From the IMG/VR virus record IMGVR_UViG_3300042553_000326, positions 1-64,000 of that record: a stretch of 64,000 nucleotides of DNA; one strand, given 5' to 3'. Shown here in pieces: positions 26,401 to 34,791 of the stretch. Below the pieces are notes generated by a model. It saw only the letters and a program-made list of their open reading frames with translations, searched no databases and was not told where the DNA came from. A program made the translations under genes and the position numbers. The stretch is from a virus. Numbering within the stretch: position 1 is the stretch's first letter; every line of letters starts with the position of its first letter.

Positions 26401-29400
26401 CGGGTACAAGATCTCTATACTTAGTGCCCAGCATCAGTGCACCAGCAGCATGCCTTAGTGTCTGTGACATCGGACCTTTATCAGCCATCAGTCTTACCAT
26501 CTCATCAGACATAGCGATGCTCATTATACTGAATGGGTTCTTAGATCCATTGAATGTAGCATCATCTGCGAAATCCCAGGCATCATCCAGAAACTTAGAT
26601 TCACCGGCTGTCTCTTGTGTCAGATTCGATATATAAGCACGCATTGCTAGTGCCATGAATGACTTGCCATCACTGCTTATAGGGAATGGAGCGTTTGCGA
26701 TAGTATGCATATACGCAAGGTATTCTTCATCTATTCTGGCACCACCTATTCTGGAGGATGCGTCAGCGATATAGTTACTCATGCCCAACGCTTTACGATT
26801 ACTCAGTAGTTCATGATGCCCAAATTCGTGGCGACCAATAATATACTTCAATTCATTTTCTAATTGACTACCCTTATTTCCGAACTTAGGATAGGCAATC
26901 ATCTTGTCGCCGAAGCTGTAGCCTCCTTCGAAAGCATCTCCTGATAGTAGTCTCTTCAGGCCAGCGCCTTTGACATCAGAATTTAGTCCACCGTAAAGAC
27001 TATCAAAGTCTATAAAACCGCCTGTCTGAAAGCCTCTAAGCATTCTGTCGCGAGCATCCAGTGTACCAAAGATATGTAACTTTTCGAAGTAATTAAATAA
27101 ATCAGCGTTAGCGGCGTTATCTACAGCAAGATTTTTCCTAACGTGATTACTAGAACTAGCTATTAATCTACCATCAGAATCTCTGACACTACCATTGCCG
27201 TTAGTACGACCAGATAGGATTGTATCGGCTATACTGCTCTTTCTGCTCTCTCGCATCTTTAGCAACGTATGGAATAGATAAGTATTAGCTTTGAACGTAT
27301 GTAAGGAATCTAAAGTGTTTCGACCGTCGTCAATATAACTAAGAGCACTACTAAAACTATCCAACTCGTGTATATCACCAAATGCCCCAAGTGACTTTCT
27401 TATCAGATTAGATACACCTAATTTCCCAGCAATATCTTGCGCAAATGGTAAATCAAAATCTCTTCTATAACGGCGTTGTGGAGGACCAAGTGGATTTACT
27501 CCAATCAGACTCATAGCTTCCTCTACAAGAAGCTGTGCACCATATGGATCAGCATCAGAAACCGATGCCTTACTCCAAAGATTCCTTATACTAGGTATCA
27601 TAGATGGTAGTATCAAATCTCCGTACTTCTTGATGGAGGCTTGAACTAACGGTTCTACAAACTCAGGCTTAACACCTCTCTCTAGGACAGAACCTACCTT
27701 ACCCTCTAATAGATTGACACCATAGTCAAGACGATTCTCTGTAAGAGCGTTGGTGAATAATGCCTTTGCATCTTCCGCAGAAATGGCAACTCCGTTCTGT
27801 CTAGCAGCTGAAATGGCCATTGCTAATGCACGAGGGTCGAATGAAGTAGTTTCAGGTGCATATTTCTGCTTACCATTCGGCAGTTTAGCAGCCATTCTAT
27901 CGTTCTGATAGAAGCTGTTATACCCGCCCTTGGCAAACCCAGGTAATCCACCGTTGTTGATAGTTTCCAGCAAACCTCTATGTCTCGCCGTAGCTGCTGC
28001 ATTGACAACGAACTCACCATTAGACAATCTAGCTAAGATACTATCAGAAGTACCTGTTCCAGGGCCACGTATCGGGCCACCGGCAGCGTTCGCTGGAATC
28101 TGATTTACCTTGGCGGATTCAGTCTGTTGTGGCAGGTCTGTACCAGAAGCATAGCGTAATGCTTTGTATATCAGGTATCCAATACCAGCAGCCACAGCAA
28201 GTTTCGCAGCTATAACGGCAGCAGCAATAACAGCTGGAGAGGAGAATACAGCAGCAACAGCACCTAGAGCGATACCTAAGGTTGTTATGAGATTTCTAAC
28301 TATTGGTGACGTTATACCAAATGCTTGTCTAAGTTCTTTGGCAAGTTCTAAAAATAAGCCATTAAGCAGTGGGCCTATATTTTGAAATATCATCCTAAGC
28401 GATACACCCATAGATGACAAGGATGACAACGTTGTAGTCCCAAGCTGTGTAGCTAGAAGCTTAACAGCCACCCAGGTTCCAATCAACCCACCGCCAACAA
28501 AAGAGCCGAGATCACCTACTGTGCTATCTGTGCCAGGAATTTTGGTATCAGTTTTGAGAGTGTCTCTGACGAAACTACGAGGACCATTTGTCAGAGCGTC
28601 TATATGCTCCTTGATCTTCTTACTTACATTCTCCCAGAGTTCGCCCATCTTATTTACAAACGGGTCTAGCGCATTCTCTTTCACGAATGTAAAGGCTGTT
28701 TTTACAGCCCCTACCAGCGTATCCCAATTGGTCAGAGCAAGTACTAATGCCGCGACACCAACTATAAACAAAGTGATAGGCGCTGTCAGAATTGGCAATA
28801 GGAATGCAACAGCTTTACCTACACCGGCTAGAATTGCACTGGAGAATAACGCTGTAAGCTGAATAGCTGCTACGCCTATGAAAGCGCCTATCGCCTGCCC
28901 AGTTAACGCGGATGCGATAATAGTTCCATATTTTGCCCATTCAGATGATTCACCCATACCTTTGACAATTTCGACACCTATTTGGTAGCCAGCGAATGTA
29001 CCCGCCGTGCCACCGATGCCACCACCTAAAGTCATCAGTCCGGCCTTCGCATTCTTAGAAGCTTCTGCCAATGTTTTATTCAAGTCCTTCAGCTGTGTAT
29101 TAACTGCCTGTCTGTTAGCAGTGGCTGCAGCTAGATCAGCTGGATTACTTTGTCTAGCATTAGCTATTCTTAAGTCAGCATTAGCTAATCTGTTTTGTAA
29201 CACTTGTTGCGTAATCTTGTCTGTGCCGATTTGCGCAAGTCTAGTAGGGCCAGTCGCTATCGTCTTCAATGCGCCTAGCGCTATCTCACGCCCTTTCTCA
29301 AATAGCAGTGCTAACTTGGCAATAACAGTAAGTGTACCAATTAACCCAGCACTACCTGTTATTCCTTTCCCAAGGAAACCCTTTACGATCATATCTACGA

Positions 29401-31600
29401 ATTCTCTGAATCCACCGACTAATCGCTTAGAGGCATCTGCAACCAGCTGCTTATCCAGTATCTTTTCCATGTATAACAACAGTACAGTTGTATATACACC
29501 GAAGGTAAACATCGGTAGCTTTTCGCCGAATATAGGTATCAACTTCTTAGACAGAAGATGTAACGCTGTTCCAACCATTGTGGCTAGGGCTGCAAATACA
29601 GGAACTTGAAAGCTAGATGGCAATGCATTGAAAGCATCATGGCCGAACGCTCTCGACTCTCTGCCCTTCTTTGGACCTCTCGCCACCTGCCCATCTGGGT
29701 CAGAATCAACCATCCTGCCTAGCTTTTCATACTTGAACTTAACCTTATCTTGTATACCTAAGACTTGTTTCAGCGTATGAATAAAGGCGGCATCCGACTT
29801 AGCGAACCAGTCTTTGAAATCAGCTATGAACATCGAGACGTACCTGCCTATGCTGGTAGATAATAAGCTATCCATAACAGATGAGAACTTCTGCGAGAAG
29901 TAACTCTTTATGGACTTCATAACATCTACAAGTTCTGCATAGTTGGACTTAACAGCATCCATGAAGGATAAGAAAGGAGTTTCCTTTTGACCCTGTGCGC
30001 CATTCAATCCGACAGTTCTAACGCCACTGTTTACCCCAACCATCGTGAAACCACGACGATCAGACATTTCTGAGTCTGAATAAACTCTGCCAGGTCCGCG
30101 ACCGATTTTCTCTGGGACTTTCTCAACAGCACTTCTGGATTTTAAATCCTTCAGATAAGCTCTAATGGTAGTAAGTGTTTTGGAAAAGCTTGTTGTAATC
30201 TTATCGATACTGGAGGATAGACCTCCAAAAATATCTTTGAATACACCACCTATTAATACTCCCGCTGCGACAAATACAGCAACTACTTTAGCAGCCCACA
30301 TTTTCACAGAAGACAGGTCAGGCAAAAATGTCAACAACTCTTTGAACTTAGTTTTATACTGTTCAAAATCGAAGAGACCATTCATCATACCTTTGATAGC
30401 TTCGAATGCATTCCTGGCAATAGCTGGTAAATCTTGGATAAATTTGATCGTATCCAGCATAAGGTCTATGATCGCAATTTCGAACACAGACGCGTAATGC
30501 TGAATTCTTTCAGCGAACTTACCCATGGCTACGGCCATATTGTTTATTTGTTCAGCTGGGCCGCCGGAGCTAGAAAAGAATAGATTAGATATAGCTCTGA
30601 ATAACAGAAGTCCAGATGTCTGAGCATTTTGGAAAGCCTGTGCAAATGTAACACCAACTTTCTTGAACTTAGAGTCCATTACATCGGCCTGACTCAGTAT
30701 TGCTCTAAACACTTCATCAGCAGTAAGTTTACCCTCCTCACCCATCTTACGCAGGTCGCCGATAGCCTTACCCATTCCTTCGGCTATTGCCCTGGCTAAT
30801 GCAGGTGCATTCTCTAACACTGAGCGAAGTTCTTCACCAGCTAAGATACCAGATGCTAAACCCTGGCCTAACTGCAAGATAGCGCTTCTAGCTTCCTGCA
30901 TTGTGGTTCCAGACACAGCTAATGACTTGCCAATAGTAGAAGTCACTCTAGCAACCTCACGTTGGCTCACACCAAGTGTGTCACTAGCTTGGGCAATCTT
31001 GGTGTACAGTGTTGCAATATCAGCTAATGGTGTGCGAGTAGCCGTTGCAATGTGAGTTACATCTCTGAAGGCATTAGCGAACTTAGTAGTGGAATTTGTA
31101 ACTAAATTAATCTTCGTATCGATATTGGTTAAGATATCTGAAAATATAGCTAGTGAGGCAGCTGCACCGGAGGCGACAGTCACCTTAAGCAAGGTATTAG
31201 TTAATCCACCAGTCGACTTACTCGCCTTCTCAGTAACAGATGAGAATTCTGAAACAGATCTAGAATACGTCTGTAATTGTCCAGAGGCTTTATCAAGACC
31301 GTCAGCAGTAAAGTTAGTAGGTCTTCTAAGTGCATTCTTTACCTTATCTACTTCTCTACCGAGCTTTTGTACATTAGCTGTTGCGGTTCCAGTAGCGACC
31401 TCTGCCTTATTGCCTTTTAAACCTTCTTTGAAACTGGTAGTGGACTGACCCAGCTTATCGATTTTCTTTTGTGCTTCATCAGCATTGACTTTAAGCTTTA
31501 TATCATTTACGTTATCCAATCCACGTAACTTAGCTCTTAATCTGTCAACGGTAGAATTAGCTTTCTTTCCATCAACTAATACTTCTAATTCTATTGACAT
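23438..31600 (-). CDS. tape measure protein with embedded HExxH and muramidase-like domains
   Basis: 2,720 aa. The N-terminal region matches the tape-measure N-terminal domain (VLENAPALARAIAEGMGK near 265). Hydrophobic segments occupy the middle (about 725-750 and 925-965). Near 1591 HEFGHH gives an HExxH zincin motif with a downstream DEEYLAY. At about 1855-1990 a FlgJ/glucosaminidase-like domain contains WGLETGYG (Glu1876). Three copies of a GG.I.G.GTGTSDSI...LSNGE(F/Y)V(V/I)NA block lie near 1173, 1787 and 2597. It sets tail length and is likely ejected to open the cell wall. SD TTGGAGAA. Confidence 0.9.
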   Translation of the reverse strand: MSIELEVLVDGKKANSTVDRLRAKLRGLDNVNDIKLKVNADEAQKKIDKLGQSTTSFKEGLKGNKAEVATGTATANVQKLGREVDKVKNALRRPTNFTADGLDKASGQLQTYSRSVSEFSSVTEKASKSTGGLTNTLLKVTVASGAAASLAIFSDILTNIDTKINLVTNSTTKFANAFRDVTHIATATRTPLADIATLYTKIAQASDTLGVSQREVARVTSTIGKSLAVSGTTMQEARSAILQLGQGLASGILAGEELRSVLENAPALARAIAEGMGKAIGDLRKMGEEGKLTADEVFRAILSQADVMDSKFKKVGVTFAQAFQNAQTSGLLLFRAISNLFFSSSGGPAEQINNMAVAMGKFAERIQHYASVFEIAIIDLMLDTIKFIQDLPAIARNAFEAIKGMMNGLFDFEQYKTKFKELLTFLPDLSSVKMWAAKVVAVFVAAGVLIGGVFKDIFGGLSSSIDKITTSFSKTLTTIRAYLKDLKSRSAVEKVPEKIGRGPGRVYSDSEMSDRRGFTMVGVNSGVRTVGLNGAQGQKETPFLSFMDAVKSNYAELVDVMKSIKSYFSQKFSSVMDSLLSTSIGRYVSMFIADFKDWFAKSDAAFIHTLKQVLGIQDKVKFKYEKLGRMVDSDPDGQVARGPKKGRESRAFGHDAFNALPSSFQVPVFAALATMVGTALHLLSKKLIPIFGEKLPMFTFGVYTTVLLLYMEKILDKQLVADASKRLVGGFREFVDMIVKGFLGKGITGSAGLIGTLTVIAKLALLFEKGREIALGALKTIATGPTRLAQIGTDKITQQVLQNRLANADLRIANARQSNPADLAAATANRQAVNTQLKDLNKTLAEASKNAKAGLMTLGGGIGGTAGTFAGYQIGVEIVKGMGESSEWAKYGTIIASALTGQAIGAFIGVAAIQLTALFSSAILAGVGKAVAFLLPILTAPITLFIVGVAALVLALTNWDTLVGAVKTAFTFVKENALDPFVNKMGELWENVSKKIKEHIDALTNGPRSFVRDTLKTDTKIPGTDSTVGDLGSFVGGGLIGTWVAVKLLATQLGTTTLSSLSSMGVSLRMIFQNIGPLLNGLFLELAKELRQAFGITSPIVRNLITTLGIALGAVAAVFSSPAVIAAAVIAAKLAVAAGIGYLIYKALRYASGTDLPQQTESAKVNQIPANAAGGPIRGPGTGTSDSILARLSNGEFVVNAAATARHRGLLETINNGGLPGFAKGGYNSFYQNDRMAAKLPNGKQKYAPETTSFDPRALAMAISAARQNGVAISAEDAKALFTNALTENRLDYGVNLLEGKVGSVLERGVKPEFVEPLVQASIKKYGDLILPSMIPSIRNLWSKASVSDADPYGAQLLVEEAMSLIGVNPLGPPQRRYRRDFDLPFAQDIAGKLGVSNLIRKSLGAFGDIHELDSFSSALSYIDDGRNTLDSLHTFKANTYLFHTLLKMRESRKSSIADTILSGRTNGNGSVRDSDGRLIASSSNHVRKNLAVDNAANADLFNYFEKLHIFGTLDARDRMLRGFQTGGFIDFDSLYGGLNSDVKGAGLKRLLSGDAFEGGYSFGDKMIAYPKFGNKGSQLENELKYIIGRHEFGHHELLSNRKALGMSNYIADASSRIGGARIDEEYLAYMHTIANAPFPISSDGKSFMALAMRAYISNLTQETAGESKFLDDAWDFADDATFNGSKNPFSIMSIAMSDEMVRLMADKGPMSQTLRHAAGALMLGTKYRDLVPAQYNPDPSIYGKPQHFEDNPRYKAPKFRQTKFKTPFDFFEWMLRGNEGKDPEGYAAGGSIRGAGTGTSDSILARLSNGEFVVNAKSTAKYQGLLEAINSGAGLPGFSEGGKALFERTYRTSAERVGNTLGVSPDVILRHWGLETGYGAKIVGNNLGNMIAVGNQPFVTRSDKDAKGNPIKQNFRVFKDIIEFEEEYSGLIQRRYKESLNAEADMVKFATGLQKGGYAEDPAYVEKFIGRRLGPKEIEGMVPSSGGSLTDRALAAFNKVIDSMGLGGIRDRILNAIRSAFGKTADESSNAIRDAMGNMELDKANGVIQDALESTGFTTSIEKIAALGDAERSELVDTLDKYTKIRDKVVAYRTAEAGYAAETSEARREILGKVRDEAAKALQPFGGIFGATEFLRKGGPRIDDILNANASPKDALVPNETKGGFSKKLDSMNFSEAVIQTFAGRGDSEFREMLNGFTKEVADGLDEWTEQSIEYHLNRFEEARNAIDAEEAKPGGGDKRIISLNMRKQKSAEKTVGPQIAKAVGESLANIKWGVFIKPEARNLGISLASEFTSQLSQSMSEVFKGNKNWFDGPESLIRGMFNNFTNRIIEVSVDSFVKAFMKGTIEGFIARYMANQAQSFTNIGRIFESKQGPGYEGIGGYFKGIKDNFNEFILGGKNSTTDGSEATDLLQKNLKNLGAVLPDSAGSLTESLQSTPIALKEVVDSGNTIRSKLFSAENKVSEQMSAVNLDAQAKVLDAAANTNAGVLNDNNNFFFSSLSSAWRDLGGILKSAWGDLKSILTSAWDIIKGIFTGGSTAPGGGGLLGGIGGLISGAKEWFTGDTAGGTAAGAAVSTPIAPPDMIIEIPEWQWDFGYGMASGGRVSGAGTGTSDSIATMLSNGEYVINANSTKKFLPLLESINNGSFRRFAEGGLVAGALAVTPAMASIDSSKRMDEQKSQQVFNINITGDVSRQTRSEIQKMIPQIATGVNMHNAEKGRR

Positions 31601-31618
31601 TTAATTCTCCAAAAATAA

Positions 31619-31645
31619 CCCCCGATGACATAATGCCATCAGGGG
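31619..31645 (-). terminator. Rho-independent terminator before the tape measure gene
   Basis: CCCCTGATG/CATCGGGGG hairpin followed by TTATTTTTGG on the minus strand, between the stop at 31648 and the tape-measure start. It would reduce read-through into the large gene. Confidence 0.75.
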
Positions 31646-31647
31646 TC

Positions 31648-31953
31648 TTATTTTGTTACCTTTCCGACGGGTCTTCCGTATTTTAAAGCAACTTTCTCTA
31701 CGAAAAATGGCGGAGCTTGTTTTGAACTACCTGCGTTAAGCTCATCTATATACGGGACAGGATTACTAACATTAAATCTATCATCACCCTGTGGTGTTAC
31801 TTTCCAACTATCCTGTGCTAGACCTGTATCTACTGGTGTAGCCAGTTTCAAGTCAGCTAGCAGAGCGACCATAGTGATGGCTACCTTATCAGATCCAGCT
31901 TTCTTCAGCTTATCTCGAAGCTTGCCTATCTCATATTCTAGATTTTTAATCAC
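31648..31953 (-). CDS. HK97 gp10-like tail completion protein
   Basis: 101 aa from a GTG overlapping the TAG of the chaperone fusion (TAGTG). TPVDTGLAQDSW (39-50), the NPVPYIDELNAGSS segment (64-77) and QAPPFFVEKV match HK97-gp10/minor tail completion proteins. Its position between chaperones and tape measure, rather than in the neck cluster, is somewhat unusual. Confidence 0.75.
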   Translation of the reverse strand: MIKNLEYEIGKLRDKLKKAGSDKVAITMVALLADLKLATPVDTGLAQDSWKVTPQGDDRFNVSNPVPYIDELNAGSSKQAPPFFVEKVALKYGRPVGKVTK

Positions 31954-32605
31954 TATGCATCCCCTACTATTGATGTCAGAGATTCACCGCCTTTTGCACC
32001 AAGCATCTTTCTAAACAATGCTGAGTTCTTAAGGCCATTATCACCTTTCTTACCCTTAATAGCAGCTAGCGACGGGAATAATTTATCCCTGGAGATCTTT
32101 GCTCCAGCAGCTTCTATTTGTAACGCAGCTCGATAGTCCTCACGCCATCCAACAGGTCTATCCTTAAAATACAGTTGCCAACCTCTAAACTCTGTGTACG
32201 GCATATCACAGACTTCTTGAAAGGAACAGCGAAGAGTATAGGCTAGTTCGTATAGCTCTATATCTTCTTCGCTTAATTCGACTTTCCCGCCTTTGCTAGC
32301 CCGGAATATTCCATGATGGCAGCAGATAGACTGGACAAGTCATCCAGCGGAAATTCTTGCAATTCCTCAGACGTAAATTCAGCCATCTCAGGCGCACCAA
32401 GCTTAATGACCACTTCAAGCATCTTCAAGCCAGCATCGTCTGTGGAATTATCTTGTTCTTTAGCAAGCTTCTGAACTTCGATAACTTGCTTTGTGCTCAG
32501 CTTGAAAATCTCCACGGTCTCACCCATGAATTTGACTTTCTTGCCAGGAGCTGCTTTGAATACACGCTTTTCCATAATTTCTTTATCTTTCTCAATTGTT
32601 AACAT
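31953..32605 (-). CDS. tail assembly chaperone GT fusion by -1 frameshift
   Basis: Ribosomes slipping -1 on GGGAAAG (32282-32288) leave the 110-codon G frame at its last codons and continue through VELSEEDIELYELAYTLR... into the downstream frame, ending at the TAG at 31953: 217 aa. The downstream frame has no independent ribosome binding site and reads as continuous coding sequence from the slippery site. In lambda the analogous gpGT recruits tail tube protein onto the tape measure. Confidence 0.85.
32273..32605 (-). CDS. tail assembly chaperone G-type protein
   Basis: 110 aa. KAAPGKKVKFMGETVEIFKLSTKQVIEVQKLAKEQ is typical of siphovirus tail assembly chaperones. Located between the tail tube gene and tape measure. 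The frame ends 7 nt after the slippery heptamer, the arrangement needed for a minor frameshifted product. Confidence 0.85.
   Translation of the reverse strand: MLTIEKDKEIMEKRVFKAAPGKKVKFMGETVEIFKLSTKQVIEVQKLAKEQDNSTDDAGLKMLEVVIKLGAPEMAEFTSEELQEFPLDDLSSLSAAIMEYSGLAKAGKSN
32282..32288 (-). promoter_or_regulatory. programmed -1 frameshift site GGGAAAG
   Basis: Heptamer G GGA AAG in the zero frame of the G gene, identical to the lambda G/T slippery site. The -1 frame stays open from here to 31953. Confidence 0.9.
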
Positions 32606-32607
32606 GA

Positions 32608-32853
32608 TTATTTAGCCTTGAAAGCTTCTTTGTGAATAAGCTGAAATTCATCTAGTTGCTTTCGCAAACCATGAAGAATTGTCAACGTACGGAAGACTTC
32701 AGACGATTTTACTTGATCACCTTCAAATTCTGCAATACGTGCAGTCGTCTTTCTGATACTAATATCAATAAAACGACGCATATGTTTGGCAGTAATTCGA
32801 AGGACGTAGCCTTGAGTAAAAGGCTTATCTTTGTCGTTTTCGATATTATCCAT
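32608..32853 (-). CDS. small tail-module protein
   Basis: 81 aa from ATG 32853 (AAGGA 7 nt upstream). Basic helical protein containing KHMRRFIDISIRKTTARI and LTILHGLRKQLDEFQLIHKEA. It lies between the tail tube and chaperone genes; possibly a third chaperone-like factor. Not recognised as a named family. Confidence 0.7.
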   Translation of the reverse strand: MDNIENDKDKPFTQGYVLRITAKHMRRFIDISIRKTTARIAEFEGDQVKSSEVFRTLTILHGLRKQLDEFQLIHKEAFKAK

Positions 32854-32944
32854 TATTATCCTTGATATTGAGGGCACTGAGACTTATGGTACTCAGATAT
32901 TTAAGTTAGTGGTACCGGTACATAACCCCTCAAAACATCAGCTA

Positions 32945-33520
32945 TTAGGCCGTAGTGAAAGCGCCGTAGAAGTCAGACTGCACCGACAGAGTCAGGGTAG
33001 CGGTATTCGCATCCGTCAGCTGCGGGTTAACAAGCAGAGCTTCGATCTTACCAAGCCAGAAGAACTGGGTATTCGGCACGGTCATCACCGACGCACCAAC
33101 AGAGCCATCAGCGCCGTTAGTATCAGCGTTAGCCAGCGTAAAGCGGAAAGCGTGAATCACGCCGTCAGCAACCGCATCGCCAAGAATCGTACCGGCAGCC
33201 CAATCAGCGGGGACGTAGTTAATCGTTACTTCCAGGTTAGGGGCGTCAGATTGACCCTGAACCTGCTGCGACTGAGCTTGACCGTACACAGGTACGTTAA
33301 CAATATTCGGAGGAGTACCGATAGACGGGAACTCACGAATGTTGTTGATCAGTTTGAACTGAGTAGCACTCGCCGTATCAGCCGCAGTGGTGAACTTGTC
33401 ATCCCACGAACCGTACACAGTCGGCGAAGCCGGAAGAGCCACGTCGGTCGAAGCACTCGTACCGAAGTGAATTGCCAGCGTCGAATAGATACCAGCGCCA
33501 ATAGAAGTGATATGTGCCAT
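32945..33520 (-). CDS. major tail tube protein
   Basis: 191 aa. Beta-rich sequence with KLINNIREFPSIGTPPNIVNVPVYGQ (54-79), typical of lambda gpV/phage_tail_2-type tube proteins, and located directly after the neck cluster and before the chaperones. Strong codon bias (also in the capsid gene) is consistent with very high expression. Confidence 0.8.
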   Translation of the reverse strand: MAHITSIGAGIYSTLAIHFGTSASTDVALPASPTVYGSWDDKFTTAADTASATQFKLINNIREFPSIGTPPNIVNVPVYGQAQSQQVQGQSDAPNLEVTINYVPADWAAGTILGDAVADGVIHAFRFTLANADTNGADGSVGASVMTVPNTQFFWLGKIEALLVNPQLTDANTATLTLSVQSDFYGAFTTA

Positions 33521-33525
33521 AAAGC

Positions 33526-33930
33526 TTAGACTCCAGAAGTGAAATAGTTAAAAGGTACTGAGTAAATAGCGCGATACAAAGATGGATTATCTCTGTCCGC
33601 ACCACTAAGTACCAAGTTACTAGCACCTATCTGTGTGACACCACTGCCCGTAGACAAGTGTTCTCCCACTAGAAAGGTATCTAGTGTATCTGCTATCTGA
33701 GTGACCTTGTTAGGTCCTTTACCAGCAGACACAAATATGTCTATATTTAGTATTCCGGAAACGGAGTTAATGTTAACCCCTTTACCACCCGAAATGATGT
33801 GTACCCTAATGTAATCGCCAGCAGCCTCTCCAATGAAATTAGATGGGAAGGTATCGATATTTTTCGATGTCCATCTAGTTGTCTTGAAGATTGAGAAGAC
33901 GTCTTTTTGTATATCGGCGTATTTACCCAT
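33526..33930 (-). CDS. tail terminator/neck protein
   Basis: 134 aa from ATG 33930, which overlaps the upstream stop (TAATG); the longer frame to 33999 lies inside the upstream gene. Length and VTQIADTLDTFLVGEHLS fit tail terminator (gpU-like) proteins that cap the tube below the head. Assigned by position. Confidence 0.65.
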   Translation of the reverse strand: MGKYADIQKDVFSIFKTTRWTSKNIDTFPSNFIGEAAGDYIRVHIISGGKGVNINSVSGILNIDIFVSAGKGPNKVTQIADTLDTFLVGEHLSTGSGVTQIGASNLVLSGADRDNPSLYRAIYSVPFNYFTSGV

Positions 33931-34298
33931 TAATTGGTCCTCGCCACATCTAAAACCACAATATAGCCATTGTCCTTTACAGGCTGAATGACCTTCCAAC
34001 TCTTACCTTCAAAGACAGCAGTATCATAGATTGTCAAATCGGAGATGTCAGCTGTGATAACAATGATTTCAGCCTTTAAAGTATTGGCCTCACTCGTTTG
34101 TATCTCGCGTTTGTCTCTTTTCTTTTCAATCACAACACCTTTTATTACAGTAGACACAACGGCTGTCTGTTCTGCACTAGCTGTTCTGAAGTTGAAGCTA
34201 GAAGAATCACTCTGCTGCAACGTAATATCTATGGCTAAGTCCTTAATAGCAGAGAAGGCTTTCCTAACATTAGATCTTACTGTAGAGCGTAAACTCAT
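33930..34298 (-). CDS. head-tail joining (stopper) protein candidate
   Basis: 122 aa. N-terminal helix, then a beta-rich core (TAVVSTVIKGVVIEKKRDKR ... KAEIIVITADISDLTIYDTAVFEGKSWKVIQP), matching the fold pattern of neck stopper/closure proteins. 1-nt overlaps on both sides. Function by position. Confidence 0.65.
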   Translation of the reverse strand: MSLRSTVRSNVRKAFSAIKDLAIDITLQQSDSSSFNFRTASAEQTAVVSTVIKGVVIEKKRDKREIQTSEANTLKAEIIVITADISDLTIYDTAVFEGKSWKVIQPVKDNGYIVVLDVARTN

Positions 34299-34780
34299 TA
34301 GTTTGCCCTCCAGACAGTTCTACTGCCAGCCCCTCCTATACTACGCAGCGGTCTTATCATGTTATATACAACACCGGGGATCATACTTACACTCTTAACA
34401 TTCTTAAGCTTGATTGGGCCTACTTCGATGTCGGTAACACCACCGGTGTCATCCAACAGACCATCATTATTAAGCAGATGATAAGCCAACTCGTAAGTCG
34501 ACTTGATGATTCTTTGAGGAACCTCATCGCCTAACGTGACGGTCATACCTAATTTAGGGTCGAAGTAGTCACCATAGCGTGGGAATGCTAATAGCTGATC
34601 TTCACTTACGGCATAGCCTGTCCAGTTTAACTCATCTAAAATGCTGGTAGCAGTAACCAGAGATTGAGCCTTTTGCGTCTCGGACGCGTCAGTCCAGGCC
34701 ACAACGTCGAGTCTGTCAGCGAAGTATGCATCTGCCTCTTCGACAGTAACGTATGAGTTAGTACTTTTAGCTAATGCCAT
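34298..34780 (-). CDS. head-tail adaptor, DnaT-like/gp6-like
   Basis: 160 aa. NSYVTVEEADAYFADRLDV...A.ETQKAQSLVTATSILDELNW is the signature of the 'DnaT-like' head-tail adaptor family placed after the capsid gene in many siphoviruses. Helical connector to the portal ring is the expected role. Confidence 0.8.
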   Translation of the reverse strand: MALAKSTNSYVTVEEADAYFADRLDVVAWTDASETQKAQSLVTATSILDELNWTGYAVSEDQLLAFPRYGDYFDPKLGMTVTLGDEVPQRIIKSTYELAYHLLNNDGLLDDTGGVTDIEVGPIKLKNVKSVSMIPGVVYNMIRPLRSIGGAGSRTVWRAN

Positions 34781-34791
34781 AAGCTACACCA

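Noticed and set aside
31953-32204. Separate 83-aa gene starting at MPYTEF
   Set aside because: No ribosome binding site, and the frame is continuous with the -1 frameshift product from GGGAAAG, so it is annotated as the C-terminal part of the fusion.
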